This document shows positions 16,451 to 24,503 of a stretch of 64,000 nucleotides of DNA, one piece after another. The notes beneath the pieces were generated by a model. It saw nothing but the letters and a program-made list of their open reading frames with translations, searched no databases and was not told the origin of the DNA. The DNA is from Gluconacetobacter takamatsuzukensis. Lineage in GTDB: Bacteria > Pseudomonadota > Alphaproteobacteria > Acetobacterales > Acetobacteraceae. Each line of letters starts with the position of its first letter. Position 1 is the stretch's first letter. A program made the translations under genes and the position numbers. The stretch is taken from NCBI RefSeq assembly GCF_014174275.1, contig NZ_JABEQK010000008.1:124001-188000 (forward strand). Direction: 5' to 3'.

Positions 16451-17492
16451 AGGGGATGAGGTGGTGGTGGCGCATCTGCTCCAGATGCGCGAGCAGGACG
16501 TCGTCGGAGCGGCGGGTCATGCCGGGGAAGCCGGCCTGGCGGGCCTTGGTGACGTCGAAGATCGCATCGGTCCGCACATGGAAGATGAAATCGCCGAAGC
16601 TGCCGGGGCCGATCCGCCGGGCATCGGCTTCCGCCAGCCCCTCGCGCGCGGCCAGGGCGGACCAGACGGGGGCCAGCGCGCGCAGGCGCTGGTCGAGCGA
16701 GATCGGCTGGGGCTCGCCGACCTCCAGCCCGAACCATTCGGCCAGGCGGGGCCAGACATGCGACCAGCGGAAGACGTCGCCATTGGTGATGTTGAACGCG
16801 CCGTCGGCCCCGGTTTCGGCGGCCCACAGGGCGGCTTCGCCCAGGACCTCGGCGCCCGTCACGTTGACCAGCGCGTCGCGATAGGCGGCGGCGGGGCCGG
16901 GGAACTGCATGGCGGTGCGTGTCTCGCGGCACAGCGTGCCGTAGACGCCGATCAGGTTGCCGAGATTCATCGCCGAGCCCAGCGAGTGGCCGATCACGAT
17001 ATCGGGGCGCAGCGCGGTCCATCGGATGCCGTCGCGTTCCAGCGAACGGGCGAAATCCTCGTGCCGGAAATAGAGGTTGGGCGGGAAATGGCGGCTGTCA
17101 TCCTCGCGGGCCGGGGTCTTGTAGACGCCCAGATGCGCGCCGTAGACCTTGCCGCCCTGGATGATGATCAGCCGTTCCAGCGGTGCGCCGGCGCGGCGGA
17201 CGGCCGCGACCAGGTTTTCCAGCATCGCGGCGTTCTGGTCGGCCTCGACGCCCGGATCGGCGTCGGGCTTCAGCGCGGCATAGAACAGGTGCGTGACCGG
17301 CTTGAGCGCCTGCTGCCGGCCGGCCAGGCTCAGCGGGTCCAGCAGGTCGGCGCTGATATGGGGGCCATGTCCCGGCCCGTGGGCCGAGCGGCCGAGGGTC
17401 GAGACGGTCCAGCCCGCATGCTGGAATGCCTCCAGCGCCGCCAGACCGACGACGCCGGTGGCGCCCGCGATCAGGATATGTTTGTCGACCAT
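16449..17492 (-). CDS. PRISE-type NAD(P)-dependent SDR (extended/atypical epimerase-like)
   Basis: A 347-aa Rossmann oxidoreductase: N-terminal ILIAGATGVVGLAALEAF, then FYAALKPD, the family segment PPNLYFRHEDF, RPDIVIGHSLGSAMN, and the C-terminal FNITNGDVFRWSHVWPRLAEWFG. These blocks are typical of the progesterone-5-beta-reductase/iridoid-synthase-like group, which reduces activated C=C bonds of enones. The bacterial substrate is unknown. Start ATG 17492 has a strong AGGAGG. A paralogue with the same blocks is at 26776-27855. Confidence 0.8.
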   Translation of the reverse strand: MVDKHILIAGATGVVGLAALEAFQHAGWTVSTLGRSAHGPGHGPHISADLLDPLSLAGRQQALKPVTHLFYAALKPDADPGVEADQNAAMLENLVAAVRRAGAPLERLIIIQGGKVYGAHLGVYKTPAREDDSRHFPPNLYFRHEDFARSLERDGIRWTALRPDIVIGHSLGSAMNLGNLIGVYGTLCRETRTAMQFPGPAAAYRDALVNVTGAEVLGEAALWAAETGADGAFNITNGDVFRWSHVWPRLAEWFGLEVGEPQPISLDQRLRALAPVWSALAAREGLAEADARRIGPGSFGDFIFHVRTDAIFDVTKARQAGFPGMTRRSDDVLLAHLEQMRHHHLIP

Positions 17493-17547
17493 GCCGTGCC
17501 TCCTGCTTCATGGGGAGGATAGCCGGGTCCCCGGCGAGGGGAAGCCT

Positions 17548-17568
17548 GTTCTTTTTTGAAAAAAGAAC
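17548..17568. repeat. AT-rich palindrome (family 3)
   Basis: GTTCTTTTTT and AAAAAAGAAC flank a single G. It resembles the TTCTTTTTC hairpins found at 17644, 22990, 24465 and 48638. Confidence 0.7.
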
Positions 17569-17643
17569 CAGGAAACTTCGATTCGGTCAGGAGCCATGCG
17601 CCTGGGGCATAGGATGTCCCCGAACGAATAAAAGTCTTTTTTG

Positions 17644-17667
17644 CTTCTTTTTCTTCAGAAAAAGAAG
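17644..17667. repeat. AT-rich hairpin (family 3)
   Basis: CTTCTTTTTC and GAAAAAGAAG form a perfect 10-bp stem with loop TTCA. It lies between divergent genes, so it does not terminate either neighbour. Confidence 0.75.
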
Positions 17668-17964
17668 AGAACGTTTTCTGTCGTTCCAATATTTCTCGGC
17701 ACTGGAGGATTATAGACCGGCCTGAAATAAAAAACGCATCTTTCGCCGCCTCGCCGGAATTCTGCGCGCGGTCGCGCACGCAACCGTGATGACTGGGTTG
17801 GTTCGGCATGTGGGGGGCGTGGTATTTTCGCGGGGGGATTCTGCCGCGTTTCGGGAATAATCCGGGTGCTTGTCGACGATCTTGCGGAATCGCGCCGAAA
17901 CGGGCAGGGGGCATCGCTCTTGTCGGATCCATCCTGCATCCGTCCCTTTTTCCCGAGAAACAGA

Positions 17965-18939
17965 GTGACCCATCCCGCTCCCTCCTCTCCGTCCCATGGC
18001 GGTGCCGAAACGCTGCGTGGCATCATGCTGGCCTTTGGCGCCTTCGCCGCGTTTTCGTGCAGCGATGCCAGCGTCAAGCTGATCCGGGACGGGCTGCCGC
18101 CGTACGAATGCGCGTTCTTCGGTTCGCTGTGCGCGCTGGTGGTGTTTCCCTTCCTGCTCGGGGGGAAGGACCGGCTGGTCGATGTGTTCGCGACGCAGGA
18201 TCGCCGGTTGTGGATGGTGCGGTTCATCGCCTATCCGCTGGGGATTATCGGCAGTGTGACGGCGTTCAGCCATCTGTCGATGGCCGAGGCGTTTACGCTG
18301 ATCTTTCTCCAGCCCTCGTTCGTCACGCTGATGTCGATCGTCTTTCTCAAGGAGCGGATCGGGCTGCCGCGCTGGGTGGCGATCGTGCTGGGGTTCATCG
18401 GCGTGCTGATCGTCCTGCGGCCCGGGCTACGGCCGCTGTCGATCGGCCATCTGGGCGCGGTGGTGGCCGGGATGGCGGGGGCGGTTTCGGTCGTGACCTT
18501 CCGGGCGTCGGGCGCGCATGAAAAGCAGATTTCGCTGTTCGGGGCCGGGATTCTCGGCGGCATCACCATCTGCGGGCTGGTCAGCCTGCCGTCCTTCGCG
18601 CTGCCCAGCCCGCATCAGCTGGCGCTGCTGGCCAGCTACGGGCTGCTGGCGGCGCTGGCGAACGTGCTGCTGATGCACTCCGCGTTCCATGCCTCGGCGG
18701 GGGCCATCGCGCCGACCCAGTACAGCCAGATGATCTGGGCGCTGGTGATCGGCCATCTGGTCTTCGGCGATTCGGCGGACATCGTGACGCTGACCGGGAT
18801 CGGGCTGATCATCTGTTCCGGCCTGATCACGCTGGTGCGGGAGCAGGAAAAGCACGTGCCCGGGCCGCCGCCGATCGCGGTCAGCCGGGGACATGCGGCG
18901 TCGATGCTGGTCGTCGAAGAACAGGATGAACCCGCCTGA
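17965..18939 (+). CDS. EamA-family (DMT) membrane exporter
   Basis: A 324-aa drug/metabolite transporter with two EamA repeats and about ten transmembrane helices, beginning at RGIMLAFGAFAAFSC and ending at GIGLIICSGLITLV. A conserved cytoplasmic-side motif is HLSMAEAFTLIFLQPSFVTL, followed by FLKER. The substrate is not predictable. The GTG at 17965 gives a short cytoplasmic leader; ATG 18025 would start inside the first helix, so GTG is preferred though its ribosome site is weak. A copy of the 3' palindromic element begins at its stop codon. Confidence 0.8.
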   Translation: MTHPAPSSPSHGGAETLRGIMLAFGAFAAFSCSDASVKLIRDGLPPYECAFFGSLCALVVFPFLLGGKDRLVDVFATQDRRLWMVRFIAYPLGIIGSVTAFSHLSMAEAFTLIFLQPSFVTLMSIVFLKERIGLPRWVAIVLGFIGVLIVLRPGLRPLSIGHLGAVVAGMAGAVSVVTFRASGAHEKQISLFGAGILGGITICGLVSLPSFALPSPHQLALLASYGLLAALANVLLMHSAFHASAGAIAPTQYSQMIWALVIGHLVFGDSADIVTLTGIGLIICSGLITLVREQEKHVPGPPPIAVSRGHAASMLVVEEQDEPA

Positions 18940-19059
18940 CCGGACATGCGCGCTGGTGGCGATCCGGCGCGCGTTTCCTGTGCTCCGATGCTCGCTTCCA
19001 TATAGGTCGCTCCGCTTTGGTGCCCGGAAACACACGACGGCCGTGCCGCTGCGCGGCAT
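18940..19059 (+). repeat. 3' palindromic element (family 1, copy C, distal arm missing)
   Basis: It starts directly after the EamA TGA and reads arm, GGCGATCCGGCGCGCG, a stem with GTTTCC/GGAAAC at its base, the core, and the hairpin GTGCCGC-TGC-GCGGCAT (19043-19059). The distal outer arm present in the copies at 16289 and 60155 is not found, and the core mini-hairpin is degraded. Confidence 0.8.
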
Positions 19060-19271
19060 GGGGAACGGGGTGGTGGTGCGGGGCGTTTGTCCTGGGGCGG
19101 TGCGGGCGTGTTGCGCCGGCATTGGCGCGCCTGGCTGTCCGCCGTTCCGGCCGGGGGGCGGGTATCGCGTGGGTGGCGTTGTCCTGAACCGATGACCTTC
19201 CTATTGTCCCTGACCCCTCGCCGCCCGGTCGGCGGGGGCTTGTGGAATCTGGAACGAAAGGCTTTTCAGGC

Positions 19272-20912
19272 ATGAAAAGATTCTTCAACACGCGCGAACG
19301 TCTGGTGCCCGAGGCGCTGGAAGGGTTGCTGCGTTCGCCCGCCGGGAAGGATCTGTGCCGCCTGGACGGCTATCCGGATATCAAGGTCGTCCTGCGCCGG
19401 GACTGGGAGCGGGGCGCGGGCAAGGTGGCCGTGATTTCCGGCGGCGGGGCGGGGCACGAGCCCGCCCATGCCGGATTCGTGGGGCGCGGCATGCTGACGG
19501 CGGCGGTCTGCGGGTCGCTGTTCGCCTCGCCCGGCGTGGATGCGATCCTGGCCGGCATCCTGGCCGTGACCGGCGAGGCCGGGTGCCTGCTGGTGGTGAA
19601 GAACTATACCGGCGACCGGCTGAATTTCGGGCTGGCGGCCGAGCAGGCGCGCGCGCTGGGGCTGAAGGTGGAGATGGTGATCGTCGGCGACGATATCTCG
19701 CTGCCCGGCCATCGGCAGGCGCGCGGCATTGCCGGCACCGTGCTGGTGCACAAGGCCGCCGGCCACATGGCCGAAAGCGGGGCGTCGCTGGACCGGGTCG
19801 CGGCATTCGCCGCCGACGTGGCGGCGCGCACGCGCTCGATCGGCCTGTCGCTGAGCGATTGCGACACCTATGACGAGGAACATGCCAGCCGTCTGGCCGC
19901 GGATGAGGGCGAGCTGGGCCTGGGCATCCATGGCGAGCCGGGGGCGAAGCGCATCGCGCTGGCCGATGCCGGCGCGCTGATGACGCTGGCGGCCGATGCC
20001 CTGCTGGAGACGCTGCCGGAGGGCGATGCGCGCTATGGGCTGATGCTGAACAATCTGGGCACCACGCCGGTGATCGAGATGTCCCTGCTGCTGGAGGCCT
20101 TTGCCGGCACCGCGCTCGCAGGCAAGGTGGCGCTGGTGGCCGGGCCGGCGCCATTCATGACCGCGCTGGACATGAACGGGTTTTCGCTGACTCTGGTGGA
20201 ACTGACCGACGACATCGCGGCGGCGTTGCAGGCCGATGTCGGGCCCACGGCGTGGACGGGCATGGCGCCGTGGCAGGAGCCCGTGGTGATCGCGGTGCCG
20301 AACCTGCCGGATATCTTCGCCGCCGCGCCCTCGAACAATCCGGCCCTGCGGGATGCCGTGCAGCGCGGCGCGAAGGTGCTGCTGGAAAACGAGGAGGCGC
20401 TGAACGCGCTGGATGCGCGCATCGGCGATGGCGATGCGGGCTCGACCTTCGCCGAGACCGCGCGCGTGATCGACGGCGCGCTGGACCGGCTGCCGCTGGC
20501 CGACCCGCAGGCGCTGATGCAGACGCTGGGCCGCCTGCTGGCCCGCCATGCGGGCGGGTCGAGCGGCGCGCTGCTGTCCATCCTGTTCGCCACGGCGGGG
20601 CGCAGCGACCAGGCGCGCTGGCAGGCCGCCCTGCTGGAGGGGATTGCGGCGATGCAGGGTTATGGCGGGGCGCGGGAAGGGGACCGCACGATGCTCGATG
20701 CGCTGATCCCGGCGGTGCGGGCGCTGGACGAGGGCGCGGTGTGGGCCGATGTGGTGCGCGCGGCGCGCGGCGGGGCCGATGCGACGGCGCGGATGGGCAA
20801 GGCGGAAGCCGGGCGGGCATCCTATGTGCCCGACGGGCAGTTGGCGGATGTGCCCGATCCGGGGGCGGAGGCGATTGCGCGGCTGTTTGAGGCGCTGGTT
20901 CCCCGGACGTGA
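19272..20912 (+). CDS. dhaK: single-chain ATP-dependent dihydroxyacetone kinase
   Basis: Phosphorylates dihydroxyacetone to DHAP, feeding glycerol-derived carbon into the triose pool; acetic acid bacteria make dihydroxyacetone from glycerol. 546 aa with a DhaK domain (SGGGAGHEPAHAGFVG; substrate-binding His in GLGIHGEPG) fused to a DhaL nucleotide domain (NALDARIGDGDAGST; ARHAGGSSGAL). The fused layout indicates the ATP-using rather than PTS-dependent type. ATG 19272 is chosen because the DhaK fold starts directly with MKRFFNTRERLVPEALEG; an upstream ATG at 19242 adds nothing recognisable. Confidence 0.93.
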   Translation: MKRFFNTRERLVPEALEGLLRSPAGKDLCRLDGYPDIKVVLRRDWERGAGKVAVISGGGAGHEPAHAGFVGRGMLTAAVCGSLFASPGVDAILAGILAVTGEAGCLLVVKNYTGDRLNFGLAAEQARALGLKVEMVIVGDDISLPGHRQARGIAGTVLVHKAAGHMAESGASLDRVAAFAADVAARTRSIGLSLSDCDTYDEEHASRLAADEGELGLGIHGEPGAKRIALADAGALMTLAADALLETLPEGDARYGLMLNNLGTTPVIEMSLLLEAFAGTALAGKVALVAGPAPFMTALDMNGFSLTLVELTDDIAAALQADVGPTAWTGMAPWQEPVVIAVPNLPDIFAAAPSNNPALRDAVQRGAKVLLENEEALNALDARIGDGDAGSTFAETARVIDGALDRLPLADPQALMQTLGRLLARHAGGSSGALLSILFATAGRSDQARWQAALLEGIAAMQGYGGAREGDRTMLDALIPAVRALDEGAVWADVVRAARGGADATARMGKAEAGRASYVPDGQLADVPDPGAEAIARLFEALVPRT

Positions 20913-20921
20913 GGTAAAAGG

Positions 20922-20962
20922 CGAGGGCGCTGCCCTCGACCCGCAAGGGGTCTGGACCCCTT
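20922..20962. repeat. GC-rich double hairpin (family 2, copy 1)
   Basis: Hairpin CGAGGGC-GCT-GCCCTCG (20922-20938), spacer ACCCGC, then hairpin AAGGGGT-CTGG-ACCCCTT (20945-20962). It lies between the convergent dhaK and marR genes, so it may act as a terminator or attenuator of read-through. A second copy with covarying stems is at 38467-38507. Confidence 0.8.
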
Positions 20963-20971
20963 GACCCCGAT

Positions 20972-21457
20972 TCAGGGAGGGGTTGGGGGGAGTGTGGTCA
21001 TGCTTTCGGCCAGCATTCCGATGAGGCGGACGAGCTGGTCGAAATCGGTCTCGCTCCAGTTCCGGAAGAGGGAGACGGCCATGGCCTCGCGCGCGCGGTC
21101 GACCGCGTCGGTTGCTTCCTTGCCCGGCGGGGTGATCGTGGCCTCGCGCACGCGGCGGTCGGCGGCGCTGCCGTGGCGGGCGACCAGGCCCAGCTCCGCC
21201 AGCCGCGCGATCTGGCGGCTGACCGTGGTGTGATCGCGGCCGACGCGGCTGGCGAGATCGACCACGCCGATCGGGCCCAGCCGCTCGACCAGCACCAGTA
21301 GCGGAAACAGGGCGCGTTCGAGCGTGAGTCCGGCGGCCTTGAGCATGGCCTCGTCACGCTCCGGCCGGTTCATCACACCCACGATCTCGATCAATGCGCG
21401 ATGCAGGGCGGGGAGCTTCGTGCGGATATGTGCATCATGCACGGTTTTGGTTGACAT
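20972..21457 (-). CDS. MarR-family transcriptional regulator
   Basis: 161 aa, winged-helix repressor. VVDLASRVGRDHTTVSRQIARLAELGLVAR is the recognition region, followed by the wing (AADRRVREATITPPG). The start at ATG 21457 has GAGGAG upstream. It diverges from a flavin monooxygenase gene across a 57-bp gap containing a perfect palindrome (21476-21492), with a second half-perfect copy inside its own first codons (21428-21442), so autoregulation and control of the neighbour are likely. MarR proteins of this type usually respond to phenolic ligands. Confidence 0.88.
   Translation of the reverse strand: MSTKTVHDAHIRTKLPALHRALIEIVGVMNRPERDEAMLKAAGLTLERALFPLLVLVERLGPIGVVDLASRVGRDHTTVSRQIARLAELGLVARHGSAADRRVREATITPPGKEATDAVDRAREAMAVSLFRNWSETDFDQLVRLIGMLAESMTTLPPTPP
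21428..21442. promoter_or_regulatory. second MarR operator-like site, inside marR
   Basis: ATGTGCATCATGCAC repeats the intergenic operator motif (ATGTGCAT-N-ATGCAC) with one terminal mismatch, centred 48 bp from it and within codons 5-10 of marR. Confidence 0.65.
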
Positions 21458-21475
21458 TCTGATGCGCTCCTCAAT

Positions 21476-21492
21476 ATGTGCATAATGCACAT
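21476..21492. promoter_or_regulatory. MarR operator candidate
   Basis: Perfect 17-bp palindrome ATGTGCATAATGCACAT between the divergent marR and monooxygenase starts; its size and position fit a MarR dimer site. Confidence 0.8.
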
Positions 21493-21514
21493 GAATGGTC
21501 GGGAGGGAAGCGAA

Positions 21515-22981
21515 ATGGATGTTTCACGTGACACGGACATTCTGATTTGCGGCGCCGGCGCGGCCGGGCTGACGCTGGCGGTCGATCTTGCCCGGCGCGG
21601 GGTGTCGTTTCGCCTGATCGACCGGCTGGAGGAGCCGTTCGCCGGGTCGCGCGGCAAGGGTATCCAGCCGCGTACGCTGGAGATGTTCGAGGATCTGGGC
21701 ATCGTCGACCGCCTTGCCGCTGCCGGCGGGTTCTATCCGCCGCAGCGCGTGCATCGTGATGACGGCACGCACGAGGACGTGCAGGACATCACGATCGCAG
21801 CGCCAACGGTTGAGGAACCCTATCGTTCGCCCCTGCTCGTGCCGCAATACCGGACCGAGGCGATCCTGCGCGAACGTCTGGCGGAATGGGGGCATTGCCC
21901 GGAATACGGGACCCGGCTGGCTGCATTCGCCGATGACGGCGAACGGGTGACGGCCCATGTCGTGGGCGAGGGGGGCGAGGGGGTGATCCGCTGCCGCTAT
22001 CTGGTCGGTGCCGATGGGGGGCGGTCTTTCGTCCGTCATGCCATGCAGGTGGGCTTTCCGGGGAAGACGCTCCGCATGCGGGCGATGGTTGCGGATATCG
22101 TGCTCGACGGGCTGGATCGGGGCGCGTGGCATCGGTTCAACGAGGGGGACATGCAGCGGCAGATGGGGTTCTGCCCGTTGCCGCACAGCGACCTGTTCCA
22201 GCTTCAGGCGCCGCTTCCCTTCGAGGGGGATGTCGATCTGTCGGCCGGCGGGATTCAGGCCTTTGTCGATGCGCGTCTGCCGGGGGGTGCGATCCGGGTT
22301 CGGGAGGTTCGGTGGGCGTCGGCCTATGCGATGAATGCGCGGCTGGCCGATCGGTATCGGGTTGGCCGGGTGTTTCTGGTGGGGGATGCCGCGCATATCC
22401 ATCCGCCGACCGGGGGGCAGGGGCTCAATACCAGCGTTCAGGATGCCTGTAATCTCGGCTGGAAGCTGGCTTCGGTGCTGGCCGGCGCGCCGGCGGCGCT
22501 GCTGGATACCTATGAGGAAGAGCGGCGGCCGATTGCCGCCGGCATGTTGGGCCTTGCGACCGGGCTGCTGGAAAAGGCCCGGCAGGGCGACATGCGGCGG
22601 GGGCGGGAGGTGCACCAGCTCGACCTGGGGTATCGCGGTTCGTCGCTGTCGCTGGACGTGCCCGGTCGTCGTCATCGTTTCGTGGCGGGCGACCGGATGC
22701 CGGATGCGCTGCTGCGCGGTGCGGGCGGGCAGGAGCGGCGGCTGTTCGACCTGCTGGCCGGGCCGCACTGGACGCTGCTGGTCGGGGACGGGGGGCCTGC
22801 GGTGGCGCCGCGTGCGGGGGTGAGGCAATGGCGGATCGGGCCGGCCGGTGCGCTGCGTGGGCTGGACCTGGAAGCGGGGGAGTGCCTGCTGGTGCGGCCG
22901 GACGGGTATGTGGGGGCTGTTCTGTCCCTGGAGGAGAGAGGGCGGCTGGAGGGGTATCTGGCGGGTGTCATGGGGGGATAA
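21515..22981 (+). CDS. FAD-dependent aromatic-ring monooxygenase
   Basis: A 488-aa flavoprotein of the p-hydroxybenzoate-hydroxylase fold, PheA/TfdB/MhpA-like group. It has an N-terminal FAD motif (DILICGAGAAGLTLAVDLARRG), the DG motif (YLVGADGGRSFVR), and the second FAD motif (VFLVGDAAHIHPPTGGQGLN), then NLGWKLASVLAG. It probably hydroxylates a phenolic or similar ring with NAD(P)H and O2; the substrate is unknown. Start ATG 21515 has GGGAGG upstream; ATG 21491 would overlap the operator. Likely repressed by the divergent MarR protein. Confidence 0.88.
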   Translation: MDVSRDTDILICGAGAAGLTLAVDLARRGVSFRLIDRLEEPFAGSRGKGIQPRTLEMFEDLGIVDRLAAAGGFYPPQRVHRDDGTHEDVQDITIAAPTVEEPYRSPLLVPQYRTEAILRERLAEWGHCPEYGTRLAAFADDGERVTAHVVGEGGEGVIRCRYLVGADGGRSFVRHAMQVGFPGKTLRMRAMVADIVLDGLDRGAWHRFNEGDMQRQMGFCPLPHSDLFQLQAPLPFEGDVDLSAGGIQAFVDARLPGGAIRVREVRWASAYAMNARLADRYRVGRVFLVGDAAHIHPPTGGQGLNTSVQDACNLGWKLASVLAGAPAALLDTYEEERRPIAAGMLGLATGLLEKARQGDMRRGREVHQLDLGYRGSSLSLDVPGRRHRFVAGDRMPDALLRGAGGQERRLFDLLAGPHWTLLVGDGGPAVAPRAGVRQWRIGPAGALRGLDLEAGECLLVRPDGYVGAVLSLEERGRLEGYLAGVMGG

Positions 22982-22989
22982 GGCAGGTC

Positions 22990-23011
22990 TTCTTTTTCTG
23001 AAGAAAAAGAA
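22990..23011. terminator. AT-rich hairpin between convergent genes (family 3)
   Basis: TTCTTTTTC (22990-22998) and GAAAAAGAA (23003-23011) with loop TGAA, placed between the monooxygenase (+) and hflX (-) stops. Confidence 0.65.
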
Positions 23012-23014
23012 CCC

Positions 23015-24367
23015 CTACCCCGCGGCGAGGCTCCGCCGCAGCCGCGCCATGGCGCCGGGCAGGGCGCGCACTTTCAGGACGCGGCCGGTTTCGTCATGCT
23101 CTTCGGACAGCACGCGCGCGCTTTCGTAGATTTCGCCGATCAGCTTCTGTTTTGCGTAGGGCAGTACCAGCACGTCGTCGACCATCTCGGCCTCGAAAAA
23201 GGCGATGATGGTTTCGCGCAGGGCGCTGACATCGTCCGGCGCGTGGGCTGAGAGCATGATGGCGTCGGGGTGCTTTTCCAGTAGGGCGGCGCGGCGGGCG
23301 GGATCCACGCGGTCCATCTTGTTCAGGACCAGGCGGGAGGGCACGCTGTCCGCGCCGATTTCGCGCAGCACGCTGCGGCTGACTTCCAGCTGCGCTTCGT
23401 AGGTCGGGTCGGACGCATCGACCACGAAGAGCAGCAGCGAGGCTTCCAGTGCCTCGGAAAGGGTGGAGCGGAACGAGGCCACCAGGTCGTGGGGCAATTG
23501 CTTGATGAAGCCGACCGTGTCGGAGACGAGGACGCGGGGGCGGGTTTCGGGTTGGAGGGTGCGCACCGTGGTGTCGAGGGTGGCGAAGAGTTTGTCCTGC
23601 ACCAGAACCTGGCTGCCGGTCAGGGCGCGCATCAGCGAGGATTTGCCGGCATTGGTGTAGCCGACGAGGGCGACGCGCAGCTGGTCGCGGCGGGCGGAGC
23701 GGCGCTGGTCGCTGTCGCGCTGCACGGCTTCGAGCTGGGTCTTCAGTTCCGCCAGCCGGTCGCGGATCTTGCGGCGGTCGAGGGCGAGGTTGCTTTCGCC
23801 GGCGCCGGGGCCCTGCTGGCGGCCGCCGCCGGTGGTGGATTCGCGCAGGCGGGGGGCGACATATTTCAGGCGCGCCATTTCCACCTGCAATTTTGCCTCG
23901 CGGGTGTTGGCATGGCGGTGGAAGATTTCGACGATCACGCCGGTGCGGTCCAGCACCTGGGCGCCGGTGGCGCGCTCGAGGTTGCGGATCTGGCTGGGCG
24001 AAAGCTCGTGGTCGACGATCACGAATTCGGGCCTGGCCGGGGCGTCGGGTTCGGGCTCGGCCGGCCTGGTGGATTCGGCCGCGCCTTCGAAGCGTTTGCG
24101 GGCCTTGGTCATCGGGGGCGTGGCCATAGAGGTGACGACGCCGGTGCCGCCGGTCAGCGCCGCCAGTTCCTCCAGCTTGCCGGCGCCCAGAAGCGACGCG
24201 GCACCCGTGCCTTCGCGCTTCTGCGAGACCGAGCCGACGACCTCGTAGCCCAGCGTCTTGACCAGGCGGCCCAGCTCTTCAAGGCTGGCTTCGTGGGCGA
24301 CGTCGTCGACATCGGGGGTCTGGATGCCGACGAGGACGGCGCGCGGAACGGGGGGTTTGGTCTCCAT
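23015..24367 (-). CDS. hflX: ribosome-associated GTPase HflX
   Basis: 450 aa. The N-terminal HflX domain (GSVSQKREGTGAASLLGAGKLEEL; FVIVDHELSPSQIRNLE; DRTGVIVEIFHRHANTREAKLQVEMA) is followed by the Gly-rich linker motif (STTGGGRQQGPGAGES), a coiled segment, and the GTPase domain with GYTNAGKSSL, SDTVGFIKQLP and LNKMD. HflX binds and splits stalled ribosomes under stress. In many alphaproteobacteria it follows hfq; here hfq is not adjacent and an exported hydrolase lies upstream instead. Confidence 0.95.
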   Translation of the reverse strand: METKPPVPRAVLVGIQTPDVDDVAHEASLEELGRLVKTLGYEVVGSVSQKREGTGAASLLGAGKLEELAALTGGTGVVTSMATPPMTKARKRFEGAAESTRPAEPEPDAPARPEFVIVDHELSPSQIRNLERATGAQVLDRTGVIVEIFHRHANTREAKLQVEMARLKYVAPRLRESTTGGGRQQGPGAGESNLALDRRKIRDRLAELKTQLEAVQRDSDQRRSARRDQLRVALVGYTNAGKSSLMRALTGSQVLVQDKLFATLDTTVRTLQPETRPRVLVSDTVGFIKQLPHDLVASFRSTLSEALEASLLLFVVDASDPTYEAQLEVSRSVLREIGADSVPSRLVLNKMDRVDPARRAALLEKHPDAIMLSAHAPDDVSALRETIIAFFEAEMVDDVLVLPYAKQKLIGEIYESARVLSEEHDETGRVLKVRALPGAMARLRRSLAAG

Positions 24368-24464
24368 GGCGTCGTCATAGCACGGATAGGTCCGGACCGC
24401 CTCCTGCCTCCGGGCCCTGGGCTTGCGCGTTCCGCGGTTCCCGAACGGATCAGACGTCTTCTTG

Positions 24465-24489
24465 CTTCTTTTTCGGAAGACAAAAGAAG
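24465..24489. terminator. AT-rich hairpin downstream of hydrolase gene (family 3)
   Basis: CTTCTTTT (24465-24472) pairs with AAAAGAAG (24482-24489), loop of 9. It shares flanking sequence (GTCTT..TTGCTTCTTTTT.. AAGAGAAC) with the element at 17644. Confidence 0.6.
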
Positions 24490-24503
24490 AGAACTGAGCC
24501 GGG

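Larger units (their letters stand above)
17493..17964. other. divergent intergenic region with two AT-rich palindromes
   Basis: 472 bases between the divergently transcribed SDR and EamA genes. It contains a 21-base palindrome (17548-17568) and the hairpin at 17644-17667. No gene was supported; the 3' half is also less GC-rich than the flanks. Confidence 0.5.
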
